DNA of 64,000 nt from Hippopus hippopus (GCA_946811185.2 OX328109.1:42702129-42766128); one strand, 5' to 3'; shown: positions 1 through 9,803, counted from the first letter of the stretch. A program made the numbers and translations. Notes: a model not told the origin generated them from the sequence alone.

Positions 1-222
1 GGCAACTAATTGTATTATTCTGTATGTTGAAAATGTATTTAGCCCTTGTTATACAATGACTACCTCACAACAAATTGCTGAGATATTTTACCAAAAAGAT
101 ATAAAAGAATTGAGAAACTCCTCATAATTATCCTATGTGACTTTTTATTTCCGTCTCTCTTTGTTAGACAGCAATCTTTGTTAAAAAACTTCCAATAAAT
201 CTGATTGCATCCTGCGTTACCT

Positions 223-437
223 GTTCACTCAACAGCAGAATTTTAGACTGGTCCAAAGTGAAAATATTTGTAGACTACAAATTATGGGTAGCTCAAATGA
301 CAAAATGTATCCTTGATATGGTAGAAAACATTGTGGGAAAAAGAGAAAATGCAGCATTATTTTCTTTTTCCTGCAATGTTTTCAAAAAGCCTTCTTTATG
401 GTCATCAAAATTCTGGACTGTGTGGTAAAAACGGTTA
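223..437 (+). mobile_element. hp1 MITE, degenerate
   Basis: Family description: TTAA target duplication, ends resembling CYCTTTACCA/TGGTAAAGRG, and a palindrome of two arms like AAAACATTGTGGGAAAAGGA continuing GAAAATGCTGGT, with one central base. This copy is + orientation, subfamily a; both TTAA ends are lost and the palindrome apex is deleted. Confidence 0.75.
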
Positions 438-502
438 GGAAAAAAAGCTAATTTGTTTCAATTTCAGCTGGAACTCTGGCTGGAAGTTCTGCAGAGTGTC
501 TG

Positions 503-568
503 ACAGTGTAGATCTAATATCAGACTGTACTTTCTGTATTGTCTGATTTTGATCTGTCCTATCTGCAA
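503..568. repeat. hp2 hairpin core, degenerate
   Basis: GTGTAGATCTAATATCAGAC pairs imperfectly with GTCTGATTTTGATCTGTCC. Confidence 0.6.
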
Positions 569-607
569 TAGCTATCTTTGTCATCTCTGGCATTTTTAGG
601 GAGAAAA

Positions 608-936
608 GGTTGATTGATTGATTGATTGAATGGTGTTTAATGCCGTTTTCAACATTATTTCAGTTATATCGCGGCGGCCAGTGCACCTATCCATGCTTTC
701 CTGGAGTCTCTTTTACCAGTACTCCGCACAATCTTCTTTCCAAGCCACTGGCTGCTTTCCCACATAATCATCGTCGAAACAATGGTCAGTGGTGGGAGAG
801 GAATGAATCTTGTCACAGTGACTATCATCAATCCTCGGAAAGAAATTTGCCGAGCCAGAGGTCGTAACCAGGGATTGAACCTACGACCCCCTGTTCTCAA
901 GTCCTGCACGCTACCGACTGAGCTACCGGGGCTCGG
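608..936 (-). mobile_element. SINE-1, full length
   Basis: A tRNA-derived SINE. Read on the minus strand it has a tRNA-like head with A box TAGCTCAGTCGGTAG and B box GGTTCAATCCC, a body of about 220 bp, and the tail ending GCATTAAACACC followed by AATC repeats. The head resembles a tRNA but lacks a foldable complete cloverleaf, so this is not a tRNA gene. Confidence 0.9.
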
Positions 937-1055
937 TTAGGGAGAAAAGGAGCAGCTTACATTATGAAATAATACACTTATAAAACTTAATGTATACAAT
1001 AAATGTTATACCAGGATGTAATATCAGTCATATTTATAAAACTGCTGTGTTACCT

Positions 1056-1284
1056 TTAACCCTGTACCAAACGACAAAATTTTAGACTTGTCTAAATTGA
1101 AAGCTGTTGCAGACGACAATTTAAAGGGGGATAAAAAAATTAAATTTCTTTTGGGAAGGATTGAAAACATTGTGGGAAAAGGAGAAAATGCTGGTTACCA
1201 GCATTTTCTCCTTTTTCCACAATGTTTTCAAAAGGCGTCTTCCTGAGGGTCGTTAAAACTCGGGATTGTGTGGTAAAGAGTTAA
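1056..1284 (+). mobile_element. hp1 MITE, complete
   Basis: TTAA at 1056-1059 and 1281-1284, subfamily b (GGGAAGG before the palindrome), palindrome nearly perfect. First of three head-to-tail copies. Confidence 0.93.
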
Positions 1285-1453
1285 CCTTTTACCAAACGAC
1301 AAAATGTGTAAAATTCGCATACGACAAATTAAATGTGGCTCACATGATGAAATCTGTAACATTGGGTACCAGCATTTTCTCCTTTTCCCTCTATGTTTTC
1401 AAATCCTACTACCTTAAGGTCCTATAACTACGGGCATTGTGTAGTATACGGTT
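1281..1453 (+). mobile_element. hp1 MITE, internally deleted
   Basis: Shares TTAA 1281-1284 with the previous copy. The left half of the palindrome is missing (subfamily a arm runs straight into GGGTACCAGCATTTTCTCC). Right end decayed. Confidence 0.8.
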
Positions 1454-1554
1454 ATGTCTTTACCAAAAGCGTAAAGGTAGACTGGTCCAAATGAAAAGTA
1501 TCTGCAGACGAAAAAATGAAATGTGGTTCAAGTGAAAATGTTTGTCTGTGAAAG
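1454..1554 (+). mobile_element. hp1 fragment, left arm only
   Basis: Third member of the array: TCTTTACCAAAAGCG followed by the subfamily a arm, ending before the palindrome. Confidence 0.65.
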
Positions 1555-1979
1555 GAAGAGTTTGCGTCAGCCATTTCTACTTTGTGTCCTGCTGATGCAG
1601 AGGCTTTAAAATTTGTGACCTTGACCCATTATTTTGTGTCCTTGCTATGAGAAGCATTCTTGGACATTCCCTCTTTTAGTATTTTGTGAACTGATACTGA
1701 AAGCGAAAGAAAATACTTTAACCAGCCTGGGTCTGAAATTCATGCTGAAAATGTACATGATGCTGTCATTTTTCCAATTTTCTCAGATTTATGCATTGAG
1801 CTCAAAAATTTTTAGGGAATATAATAAATACAATCATTGGCGAATGTAAGCCATTTGCTTTAGGTCTTTTACTTCAAATGAGAATCTTAACCTCTTTAAA
1901 TTTTCTCATGGAATTTAAGCTGTCTTGTGATATGAGACCGTAGATCTGTGCAAAACTTGAAATTTGCGGCAGACTAAAA
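1555..1979. other. Unassigned AT-rich sequence
   Basis: Nothing recognised. The 71-codon frame here has no coding character. Confidence 0.4.
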
Positions 1980-2175
1980 GAATTTACCCTTTATCAAGGC
2001 TTTTGAAAACATTGTGGGAAAAGAAGAAAATGCTGGTAACCAGCATTTTCTCCTTTTCCCACAATGTTTTAACTTTTTCACATAATTTCTGCAATTTCAG
2101 TCACATTTATTTTGTTGTCTGCAGATGATTTGAATTTGGTTGAGTCAAAAATGTTGTCATCTGGTAAGGAGTCAA
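1980..2175 (-). mobile_element. hp1 MITE, left arm shortened
   Basis: Palindrome perfect over most of both arms; subfamily b. The short arm is mostly deleted (ACCCTTTATCAAGGCTTTTG). Confidence 0.85.
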
Positions 2176-2447
2176 AGAAAGAAAGCAATTACAGCCTTTT
2201 CAACAGTTCAAAGTTCCCTGAAAATATGTTGTTAGAGACACATATTAGGCACATATTAGAGACATGTTAGAGACACGTATAAACAGCTGTTATGTATCTC
2301 AATATTATGTTTATTATTCTCTGAAAGTAATATTTATAGAGCAATTACGGCTAATATTATGGAATTTACTGGTTATTAAAGATATGCAGCTTATTTCTTT
2401 TGTAAAAGGCCCTGGTTACGAAAATAACTTTACACAACCATGAGAAT
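2176..2447. other. Unassigned sequence with a small local duplication
   Basis: AGAGACACATATTAG / AGAGACATGTTAG-type words repeat near 2240-2280. Otherwise nothing recognised. Confidence 0.35.
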
Positions 2448-2920
2448 GAGCCATGCTCTGGGAAAAGGGGCTTTAACCCTATACCAGACGACAAAATTTT
2501 AGCCTTGTCCAAATTGAAAACATTTGCAGACGACAATTTCAGTGTGCCTCAAATGGTGCAATTTTTCTGTGATAGGGTAGAAAACATTGTAGGAAAAGGA
2601 GTAATGCTGGTTACCAGCATTTTCTCTTTTTCCCACAGTGTTTTCAAAAGGCTTTCTCTCAGGGTCATTAAAAGGCGGCATTGTGTGGTAGAGTTAATGC
2701 ATTCTCAAAAAGTGTTGACCCAAGTTGGCCTGCACAGGCTGACCTGAGTCAAATCTGTTTGCTATTAGTCAGTTTTCTGCGTATCATAGAACCATTCTAC
2801 CTCATGATTTAGTTGGTTATTATACAAAATTGATTTTATTGATCCATAATTATATGATGAGTTGCTCTTCATTATGCATCACAGGGATGCATTAAACTCC
2901 CTTTTGTCAGAGCATGGTTC
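2448..2920 (+). mobile_element. GAGCC element with an hp1 copy nested in its left end
   Basis: Left end GAGCCATGCTCTGGGAAAAG, right end AGGGATGCATTAAACTCCC to GGTTC. Internal hairpin GGCCTGCACAGGCTGACC. The TTAA of the left end is duplicated around hp1 at 2473-2697, giving a filled site that can be compared with empty copies such as 20295-20516. Confidence 0.88.
2473..2697 (+). mobile_element. hp1 MITE, complete, nested
   Basis: TTAA at 2473-2476 and 2694-2697; subfamily a; one deletion near the palindrome centre (GGAGTAATGCTGG). Sits inside the inverted end of the GAGCC element. Confidence 0.93.
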
Positions 2921-2970
2921 AATAATTAATTTCTTGGAAACGCCTAATATTTGATGCTTGAATTTTGAGT

Positions 2971-3040
2971 CAACCCTTCATCAAACAACAAATTTGAGAC
3001 TATTCCAAATTGAAAGCATTTGTGGACAACAAATTGCACC
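2971..3040 (+). mobile_element. hp1 fragment, left arm only
   Basis: CCCTTCATCAAACAACAAAT plus the GAAAGCATTTGTGGACAAC stretch; breaks off before the palindrome. Confidence 0.65.
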
Positions 3041-3054
3041 TATAACTGCCTTAG

Positions 3055-3123
3055 CAGCCAGTGTAGATCATGATCAGACTGCACAAAATGTGCAGTCTGA
3101 TCTTTGATCTACACCATCTGCTA
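3055..3123. repeat. hp2 hairpin core
   Basis: GCAGACTG-type palindrome: CAGTGTAGATCATGATCAGA against TCTGATCTTTGATCTACACC, with ACAAAATGTG at the apex. Confidence 0.85.
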
Positions 3124-3126
3124 TGC

Positions 3127-3348
3127 TTAACTCCTTTCCAGATGACAACATTTTAGACTGGTCCAATCTGAAAGCATTTGTAGATGACAAATGTGAATCA
3201 AGTATTGAAATTTGATTTGGGAAGGGTAGAAAACATGGGAAAAGGAGAAAATGCTGGTTACCAGTATTTTCTTCTTTTCCCATTATGTTTTCAAAAACTT
3301 TCCCTCTTAGGGTTGTTAAAAGTTGGGATTGTGTGGTTAAAAGGTTAA
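3127..3348 (+). mobile_element. hp1 MITE, complete
   Basis: TTAA at both ends; subfamily b; AACATGGGAAAAGG shows a 4-base loss in the left palindrome arm. Confidence 0.9.
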
Positions 3349-3396
3349 TACTGTAGACAAGTACCTCCATGATATTGTAACTGTTTGGGTGTTATT

Positions 3397-4230
3397 ATGC
3401 CCCCCTTCAACGAAGTGGGGGTATATTGCTTTGCTAATGTCGGTCGGTCAGTCGGTCGGTTGGTAGACCTTACCTTGTCCGGATGATAACTAGACACAGA
3501 ATTGACCTAGGTTCATTAAATTTGGCACAGACATGCGTCTCGGAGTGTAGATGATCCCTATTGATTTTGAGGTCAATCGGTCAAAGGTCAAGGTCACAGT
3601 TACCGTCAACATGTTGATATATAGACCAAACCTTGTCCGGATGATAACTAGACACAGAATTGACCTAGGTTCGTCAAATTTGGCACAGACATGCGTCTCG
3701 GAGTGTAGATGATCCTATTGATTTTGAGGTCAATCGGTCAAAGGTCAAGGTCACAGTGACCGTCAACATGTTGATATATAGACCAAACCTTGTCCGGATA
3801 ATAACTAGACACAGAATTGACCTAGGTTTGTCAAATTTGGCACAGACATTCTTCTTGGAGTGCAGATGATCCCTATTGATTTTAAGATTAATCCAGGTCA
3901 CAGTGGCCTTCAACTTAATGATATATAGAACAAACCTTGTCCAGATGATAACTAGACGCAGAATTGACATAGGTTCTTCAGATTCTGTACAGGTATTCAT
4001 CTCGGAGTGTAAATGATCCCTATCGATTTTGAGATTAATCCATCAAAGGTCAAGGTCACAGTGGCCTTCAACTTAATGATATATAGACCAAACCTTGTCC
4101 AGATGATAACTACACACAGAATTGACCTAGGTCCTTCAAATTCTGTACAGATATTCATCTTGGAGTGTAAATGATCCCTATCGATTTTAAGGTTAATCCG
4201 TGAAAGGTCAAGGTCACACTGACCACCAGA
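3397..4230. repeat. Tandem array of about five 147-158 bp units behind a hairpin and a GGTC microsatellite
   Basis: Begins with CCCCCTTCAACGAAGTGGGG (hairpin), then GTCGGTCGG repeats, then units starting CCTTGTCCGGATGATAACTA at 3473, 3631, 3788, 3935 and 4093. The units carry TCAAGGTCACAGTGACC. The arrangement (hairpin, microsatellite, minisatellite) recalls Helitron-related repeats. The two minus-strand frames at 3674-4269 are read-through of the repeats. Confidence 0.85.
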
Positions 4231-4349
4231 TGATTCAGGGCCTGCGCTGCCGTTCGCCACTTGAGCCATTTGCTCAAAAAAAAAAATTAAAGTGTCTCAA
4301 AAATCATCATATGTGGCTCAACTTGTGGCTCCAACATTTTACTTGCGTA
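4231..4349. other. Junction sequence after the tandem array
   Basis: GCGCTGCCGTTCGCCACTTG and an A10 run; not assigned. Confidence 0.3.
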
Positions 4350-4685
4350 TTATCGGGGATGTAGTAAGCATTGAAGTCGACTGGGAAAAAGCGGAAGTTG
4401 AACGCGCTTGCCGAAAAGAAAATCGATAACCCAGTCTGTGTATCGGCGACTGTTTACAATCTTGTATGTATACACACCGCCGACTGTTGACAGATGATCA
4501 CGTTTAACAATTGAAGTGGGTAATAAATCAAAAAGATGACATCGATATTTCCCAATCAATTCTTTTGATATCAGTTTATTAACTGTGCCACTTCCTGTAT
4601 CAATGTGGCAGTAGGGGGGCATGACTGTTTTACAAACAGACACCTTGTTTCTAATCTGAAAATATCTGTTGGGTTTATTTGGCAC
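4350..4685 (-). other. Non-repetitive CpG-containing block with a 111-codon frame, next to an hp2-like terminus
   Basis: The sequence differs from its surroundings (several CG dinucleotides, no hp1 words). It ends at 4696 with GGCACTCTAAGGGTTAA, the terminus of the hp2 variant with GCGCC-like ends. The minus-strand frame begins only about a dozen bases inside that terminus. The translation is not recognised. It may be the interior of a longer relative of hp2, or chance. Confidence 0.25.
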
Positions 4686-4707
4686 TCTAAGGGTTAAGTT
4701 AAATTTC

Positions 4708-4972
4708 GAAACTGGGCCCTGTACTTGAGATCAGGGGTTGTTGGTTTGAATCTTCAGTTTGGCCAATTTCTTTCTGAGGATTGATGATGTGACAGGATTC
4801 ATTCCTCTCTAGCCCTTGATCATTGTTTAGACAATAGTTACGTGGGAAACCAGCAAATGTCTTAGGAAATTTTTTTTGTGAAACACTTGTTAAAGAAAAA
4901 TACAGGGAAGCATGGAAAGGTACACAGTGGCTGCCACAATGTATTAGAAATAATGTTGAAAACTGTAGCAAA
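4708..4972 (+). mobile_element. SINE-1, old copy
   Basis: Degenerate B box (GGTTTGAATC), body words TTTCTGAGGATTGATGATG and GTGACAGGATTCATTCCTC, and an ATAATGTTGAAAAC tail start; AATC tail missing. Confidence 0.8.
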
Positions 4973-5092
4973 AATACAGACAGGTACCTGTATAAGAGTC
5001 ATAACAGGTAGGATATGAAGGGGCAATTCTGGATTTATTAGTAAACATGAGTTAGTTGTTGAGTGATAAAATTATTGACTTACTGCCACATA

Positions 5093-5321
5093 TTACCCTT
5101 TACCCAAACAATCCAGAGTTTTTACGACCCTGAAGGAGAAGGCCTTTGTAAACATTGTGGGAGAAGGGGAAAATGCTGGCCACCAGCATTTTCTCCTTTT
5201 CCCAGAATGTTTTCTTTACTTTCCAGGAGAAAAATCATCATTTGAGCTACTTTCAATTTGTCGTCTACAAATGCTTTCATTTTTAACAAGTATGGAATTT
5301 TGTTATTTGTTAAAGAGTTAA
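5093..5321 (-). mobile_element. hp1 MITE, complete
   Basis: Left TTAC, right TTAA at 5318-5321; subfamily a; centre GGCCACCAGC shows two changes. Confidence 0.88.
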
Positions 5322-5414
5322 CATAGTTTGAATTTTTTCCTCTTTTGATTGACCAAATGCTTTATTCAGAAATAAGGCCTAGATTAGGCAAGGATGTTTG
5401 GGCCAGCTTAGATC

Positions 5415-5615
5415 TTTAACAGATGACAAAAGTTCACTCTTTGGTAATGAAAGCATTTGCACACGACATGAAAAGGTGGACTTAATGACTGGATTTTCTT
5501 TGGAATGGTAGAAAATTTTGCTGATTGTCAGCATTTTCTAATCTGCCTACATGTTTTCTAAATTATAAATCTCATCGTCAGAGTTATCAAAGGGGGATTC
5601 TTCTGGCAAGAGTAT
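5415..5615 (+). mobile_element. hp1 MITE, strongly decayed
   Basis: Left arm GAAAGCATTTGCACACGAC, palindrome remnant TGATTGTCAGCATTTTC, right arm TCAGAGTTATCAAAGGGGG. Confidence 0.6.
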
Positions 5616-5622
5616 AAAAATA

Positions 5623-5763
5623 CTACTACTACTGCTGCTACTACTACTACTGCTATTACTACTACTACTACTACTACTACTACTAATAATAATAATTAGA
5701 TGATGATGATGATGATATGATGGTGATGCTGAGGCTTATAATAATAATAATAATAATAATAAT
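5623..5763. repeat. Compound trinucleotide microsatellite
   Basis: (ACT)n with GCT interruptions, then (AAT)n, (GAT)n and (ATA)n. Confidence 0.95.
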
Positions 5764-5821
5764 TTAGTTGCAAGATCACAAAATTATTTTCATAGCTTAA
5801 CTGAGTTTTGAAAATCTTTAT

Positions 5822-6058
5822 TTGAAACAAGATATTCAGCTTGTACAAATATTGATGAAAAGAGATTTCAGCAGTGATATCCCCCATGGTTTGGAATGTT
5901 GTGTCGATGGAGAGACTGCTGTGGTGGGTGACAGCTCTCCTCTTTCACCACTTCTTGTAGACTCGGCTACTGCAGTGCTGTGCCAAGGGACTGTGACTCC
6001 CAAGTTACAGTCACCAGTATGGTTTGAACCAGGATTTTCTGATGAAAGCTATCATTAA
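5822..6058 (+). other. Possible exon or exon remnant, cut by an hp1 insertion
   Basis: This short frame has more balanced base composition than its surroundings and a Ser/Pro-rich translation (GDSSPLSPLLVDSATAVL). A possible acceptor, GAGATTTCAG, ends near 5871. Its stop codon is formed by the TTAA (6055-6058) flanking an hp1 copy, so either the frame is chance or a coding segment was interrupted. No family recognised. Confidence 0.2.
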
Positions 6059-6239
6059 CCTTATACCACATGACAAAATTTTACTCTTGTCTAAACCCAA
6101 AGGTTTTGCAGATGACAAAATAAACGTGTCTCAAAAATTGAAATTCATTTTTGGAAGGTTGGAAAACATTGTGGGGAAAAAGGAGAAAATGCTTTTCTTC
6201 AAGGTTGTTAAAACTAGTGATTGTGTGGTAAAGCGTTAA
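6055..6239 (+). mobile_element. hp1 MITE, right palindrome arm deleted
   Basis: TTAA 6055-6058 and 6236-6239; subfamily b. GAGAAAATGCT passes directly to TTCTTCAAGGTTG, so it can no longer form the hairpin. Confidence 0.88.
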
Positions 6240-6387
6240 ACACTTAGCTATGGGTGAACCCTGGTTTACTCATTCATTACTCAATTATGGAATGAATCTA
6301 TTCAATTGGGAAAAGGAGCTGACATGATATTGCTATATCAATGTCTTTTTTTTTTCAGCCTGACTAATGTATAAAATGGCAACAATA

Positions 6388-6430
6388 TAGATTCAAGATC
6401 AGACAGCATCTTGATCTATACTGTATGCAA
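6388..6430. repeat. hp2 hairpin core, partly deleted
   Basis: ATAGATTCAAGATCAGACAG against ATCTTGATCTATACTGT; the GCACA apex is gone. Confidence 0.6.
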
Positions 6431-6487
6431 AAGCAACTATATTCAAGTTCATTTTCATTAGGGGTTACACTCAATGGCTATTTTGCT

Positions 6488-6815
6488 GAGCCCCAGTAGC
6501 TCAGTCGGTAGCCTGAAGGACTTGAGAACACGGGGTCAAGGGTTCGATCCCTGGCTACGACCCCTGGCTCGGCCAATTTCTTTCCGAGGATTGATGATAG
6601 TCACTGTGACAGGATTCATTCCTCTCCCACCGCTGACCATTGTCTCGACGATGATTATGTGGGAAAGCAGCCAGTGGCTTGGAAAGAAAAATTGTGCGGA
6701 GTACTAGTAAAAGAGACTCCAGGAAAGCATGGATAGGTGCACTGGCCACCGCGATATAACTGAAATAATGTTGAAAACGGCGTTAAACACCATACAATCA
6801 ATCAATCAGTCAATG
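6488..6815 (+). mobile_element. SINE-1, full length
   Basis: A box TAGCTCAGTCGGTAG, B box GGTTCGATCCC, tail GGCGTTAAACACCATACAAT then AATC repeats. Confidence 0.92.
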
Positions 6816-6883
6816 GGTATTTTAGTAACAAATGGTGAAGTAGTATGAACCTAAGATGAACAGTTTTCATAGGTTAATTTAAC

Positions 6884-7120
6884 TTAACTCTCAACCAAAC
6901 TACAAAATTCAATTGGCACACTTATCCAAATTGAAAGCACTTGCAGACAACACACTGAATTGGACACACATGATGAGATTTGTGTGAGAAAGGGTAGAAA
7001 ATACTGTGGGGAAAGGCTAAAAAATCTGATTAGCAGTATTTTCTTCTATTCCTACAATGTATTCAAAAGGCCATTCCCTTTAGGGTCTTTGGAACGTGGG
7101 ATTGTGTTGTATAGAGTTAA
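6884..7120 (+). mobile_element. hp1 MITE, complete but diverged
   Basis: TTAA at 6884-6887 and 7117-7120; subfamily a; palindrome arms retain TACTGTGGGGAAAGG and several mismatches. Confidence 0.85.
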
Positions 7121-7269
7121 AACACAAACTTTGTACTAGTTTTGTATACAAAAAAGAATAGTTGTGAACACTTATTGATGTTTAAAGACAAATAATCTGT
7201 CAATTAACGTTCTTATCTATTTGTCCATTGAGGACCTTTTGTACTACTAACCCTGTGTTTCTTTTGGCT

Positions 7270-7497
7270 TTAACCCCTTACCAAATGACAAAATTTTATA
7301 CTGGTCCAAAGTGAAAGCATTTGCAGACTACAGATTAAATGTGGCTTCAATGACAGAATTTGTGTCTGAAAGAGTAGGAAACATTGTGGAAGAAGGAGAA
7401 AATGCTGCTTACCAGCATTTTGTCCTTTTCCACAATGTTTTCAAAAACCTATTTCCTCAGGGTTGTTAAAACTTGGGATTGTGTGGTAAAGGGTTAA
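7270..7497 (+). mobile_element. hp1 MITE, complete
   Basis: TTAA at 7270-7273 and 7494-7497; subfamily a; palindrome with about four mismatches. Confidence 0.92.
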
Positions 7498-7579
7498 GAC
7501 TTTGTAATACCAGTTTGAGTTATGACCTATTTAATGATTTAATTCGAAAGCCTAAATCTCAAAGGCCTATTCGCCTTTT

Positions 7580-7637
7580 CATCTTCAAATGCATACAAAT
7601 AAGAAGAGTTGACATGTCTGTCGTCTGGTAAAGAGTC
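7580..7637 (-). mobile_element. hp1 fragment, right end only
   Basis: AAATGCATACAAATAAGAAG then TGTCGTCTGGTAAAGAGTC; immediately precedes the next copy. Confidence 0.55.
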
Positions 7638-7642
7638 AGCAG

Positions 7643-7856
7643 TCAACTCTTTACCAGACAACAAAATCTAAGACTTTTTCAAATTGAAGGCATCTGCAGA
7701 CAACAAAATGAATGTGACTCAAAAATCGAAATTTGTTTAGGGAAGGGTAGAAATCCTTGTGTCAACAGGAGAAAATTCTCTCCTTTTCCCACAAAGTTTT
7801 CGAAAGGCTTCTTTCTCAGGGTTGTTTAAACTAAGGATTGTGTGGTAAAGGGTTAA
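7643..7856 (+). mobile_element. hp1 MITE, palindrome centre deleted
   Basis: Left TCAA (mutated TTAA), right TTAA 7853-7856; subfamily b; GGAGAAAATTCTCTCC replaces the full apex. Confidence 0.87.
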
Positions 7857-7934
7857 GGACTTCAGTGATAGATATTTGTCTATATTGATGACATGACCTA
7901 CTGATCAAAAGACTTTGTAAGTGAAATACATCAA

Positions 7935-8131
7935 ACAGTCATCTCTTTACCAAACGACAAAATTTTAGACTTTTCGAAATTGAAAGTATTTCGATGACTA
8001 AATAAATAGTCCTAAAAAATGGAAATTAGATTTGGAAGGGTAGAAAACATTTTTGGAAAAGCAGAAAATGCTTTTTAAGAGCCATCTTCCTCAAGGTAGA
8101 TAAAATTTTGGATTGTTTTGGATAGGGTTAT
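7935..8131 (+). mobile_element. hp1 MITE, right palindrome arm deleted
   Basis: TCTCTTTACCAAACGAC start; subfamily b; AGCAGAAAATGCT then directly AAGAGCCATCTTCC. Confidence 0.8.
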
Positions 8132-8454
8132 AATATTATAATAGTTGTCAAAAGCATTGGCTGTGTGATCAAATTATTAATTTTAGTAAGGGAGTGAACT
8201 CTTACAAAATGTTACAAAGTTGCATTTTAAAGTGTTATTCCCCTTTTTAAGCTTTTTTCTCCACTGTAAAATATTTCAACTTGGTAACTTACCTGCCATA
8301 GGCAGTTTCAATAAACATCTTGGGAAAAGGAGCATTTGCATGCAATTTTCAAAGCTCCTTTTCTAACGATGTGATTCAGACATTTCCTTCGTAATTATGC
8401 TTGCCTTTCATATCATTTGTATCAGGTTGAAATCAGCTGCAGCTCATTGCTGCC
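8132..8454. other. Unassigned sequence
   Basis: No family recognised. A hairpin-like word GGGAAAAGGAGCATTTGC near 8321 may be an hp1 relic. Confidence 0.3.
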
Positions 8455-8521
8455 TAGCCCCGGTTGCACATTATGTAGTGTACAGGACTTGAGAACAGGG
8501 GATAGCCATATGGAATCCCTA
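8455..8521 (+). mobile_element. SINE-1 head fragment
   Basis: AGCCCCGGTTGCACATTATG, then ACAGGACTTGAGAACAGGGG; only the tRNA-like head remains. Confidence 0.65.
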
Positions 8522-8522
8522 G

Positions 8523-8638
8523 CTTTCCCAAACAACAAATTTTAGACTCTTCCGAATTTGAAATACCTGCCGATGACAAATTGAAAATGTTACAAATATG
8601 TGCAAGTTCTATGGTAGTTCTTGGGACTGTGAGGTTAA
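8523..8638 (+). mobile_element. hp1 MITE with palindrome deleted
   Basis: Long arm CCAAACAACAAATTTTAGAC joined to TTGGGACTGTGAGGTTAA; both palindrome arms missing. Confidence 0.7.
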
Positions 8639-8859
8639 CCCTTTACCACACAATCCAGAGTTTTAACAACCTTGAGAAAGAAACCTTTTGAAAACATTGT
8701 GGGAAAAGGAGAAAATGCTGGTAACCAGCATTTTCTCCTTTTCCCACAATGTTTTCTACTCTTTCAGTCATATATTTCACGGAGCCACATTTTATCTGTC
8801 GTCTGCAAATGCTTTCAATTTGGGCTGATAAAAAATTTTGTCATTTGATAAAGGGTTAA
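8635..8859 (-). mobile_element. hp1 MITE, complete
   Basis: Shares TTAA 8635-8638 with the previous copy, right TTAA 8856-8859. Perfect 65-base palindrome. Confidence 0.95.
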
Positions 8860-9149
8860 GGATTAAAAAAGATCATTGTTAAATGGTAAATAATCATCAT
8901 GACTAAAATCTAATTTTCAAATAAATGAAAACGTGTGAAAAGATGGGTCAACAGGATATAGAAAAGCTTGAATTGAGCAGTTTATCCTTCTGCCTTCTGC
9001 TACAATGTTTTCAAAAGTGGTCATTGCAGAAGTTATTGAGTTTATTGGGGAAAGATAAAAAAAAAAGCATTTGTGGAAACCATTGATTCTTTATTTTTTT
9101 CTGGTAGGGAATGAGTTGATTTATGGAAACAAAGATAAGCAGACCTGTA
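8860..9149. other. Unassigned AT-rich sequence
   Basis: Nothing recognised apart from scattered hp1-like words. Confidence 0.3.
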
Positions 9150-9345
9150 TAAAAAACCTATGGAAACAGTTGCAGATGGCAAATAAATTGTGGCTCAAAT
9201 GATCAGATCTTTCTATGAAAGGCTGAAAAATATTCTGGAAACAGAAACAAATGTTGGTTACCAGTATTTTCTCCTGTTCCTACAGTGTTTTTAAAAAGCT
9301 TTCTTCCTCAAGTTTATTAAAGGGTTTGTTTGGTAAAGGTTTAAA
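9150..9345 (+). mobile_element. hp1 MITE, decayed
   Basis: Subfamily a arm, palindrome with many mismatches, right end TTTGGTAAAGGTTTAAAG. Confidence 0.75.
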
Positions 9346-9391
9346 GTAATTTTTCCTGGGTAATAAGTTTCTGTGTTTAGTGCCCTTAAGA

Positions 9392-9603
9392 GTAAACCCT
9401 TTACCAAACATTGCAATGCATTTTAATGATCCTTGGGTAGATCCCTTTTGAAAACATTCTGGGAAGAGGAGAAAATGCTGGTAACCAGCATTTTCTCCTT
9501 TTCCCACAATGTTTACTTCCTTTCAAAGGCAAAATTCAACATTTGGGCAACAATGCTTTCAGTTTGGATAAGTCTAAATATTTGTCATTTGGTAAAGAGT
9601 TAA
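9392..9603 (-). mobile_element. hp1 MITE, near complete
   Basis: Left GTAAACCCTTTACCAAAC, right TTAA 9600-9603. The long arm is shortened, lacking the subfamily-diagnostic segment. Confidence 0.88.
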
Positions 9604-9746
9604 TGTGGAAAAGGGTTATCTCTGGTCCATTAGAGATAAGATAAGCAGTGAAATGCTTCATTCAACAGGTTCCTGTCTGGACCTATCATGCAGCATGCAT
9701 GTTTAACCTTTATGGTGCTAAGTATGACTCAAGACCTTTTGCGGAG

Positions 9747-9803
9747 AGTGTAGATCAAGATCAGAATGCACAGAACCTGCATTTTTATTATGGATCTACA
9801 TTG
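9747..9803. repeat. hp2 hairpin core
   Basis: GTGTAGATCAAGATCAGAAT, CAGAACCTGCA apex; right arm partly lost. Confidence 0.7.

Noticed and set aside
3674..4269. Two consecutive minus-strand frames of 108 and 90 codons
   Set aside because: Read-through of the 157-bp tandem repeat; the repeated residues follow the repeat period.
6488..6562. tRNA-like sequence with good A and B boxes (also at 40738, 47196, 38321, 62413)
   Set aside because: Each is the head of a roughly 320-bp SINE with a conserved body and AATC tail. The cloverleaf is not complete, so these are not tRNA genes.
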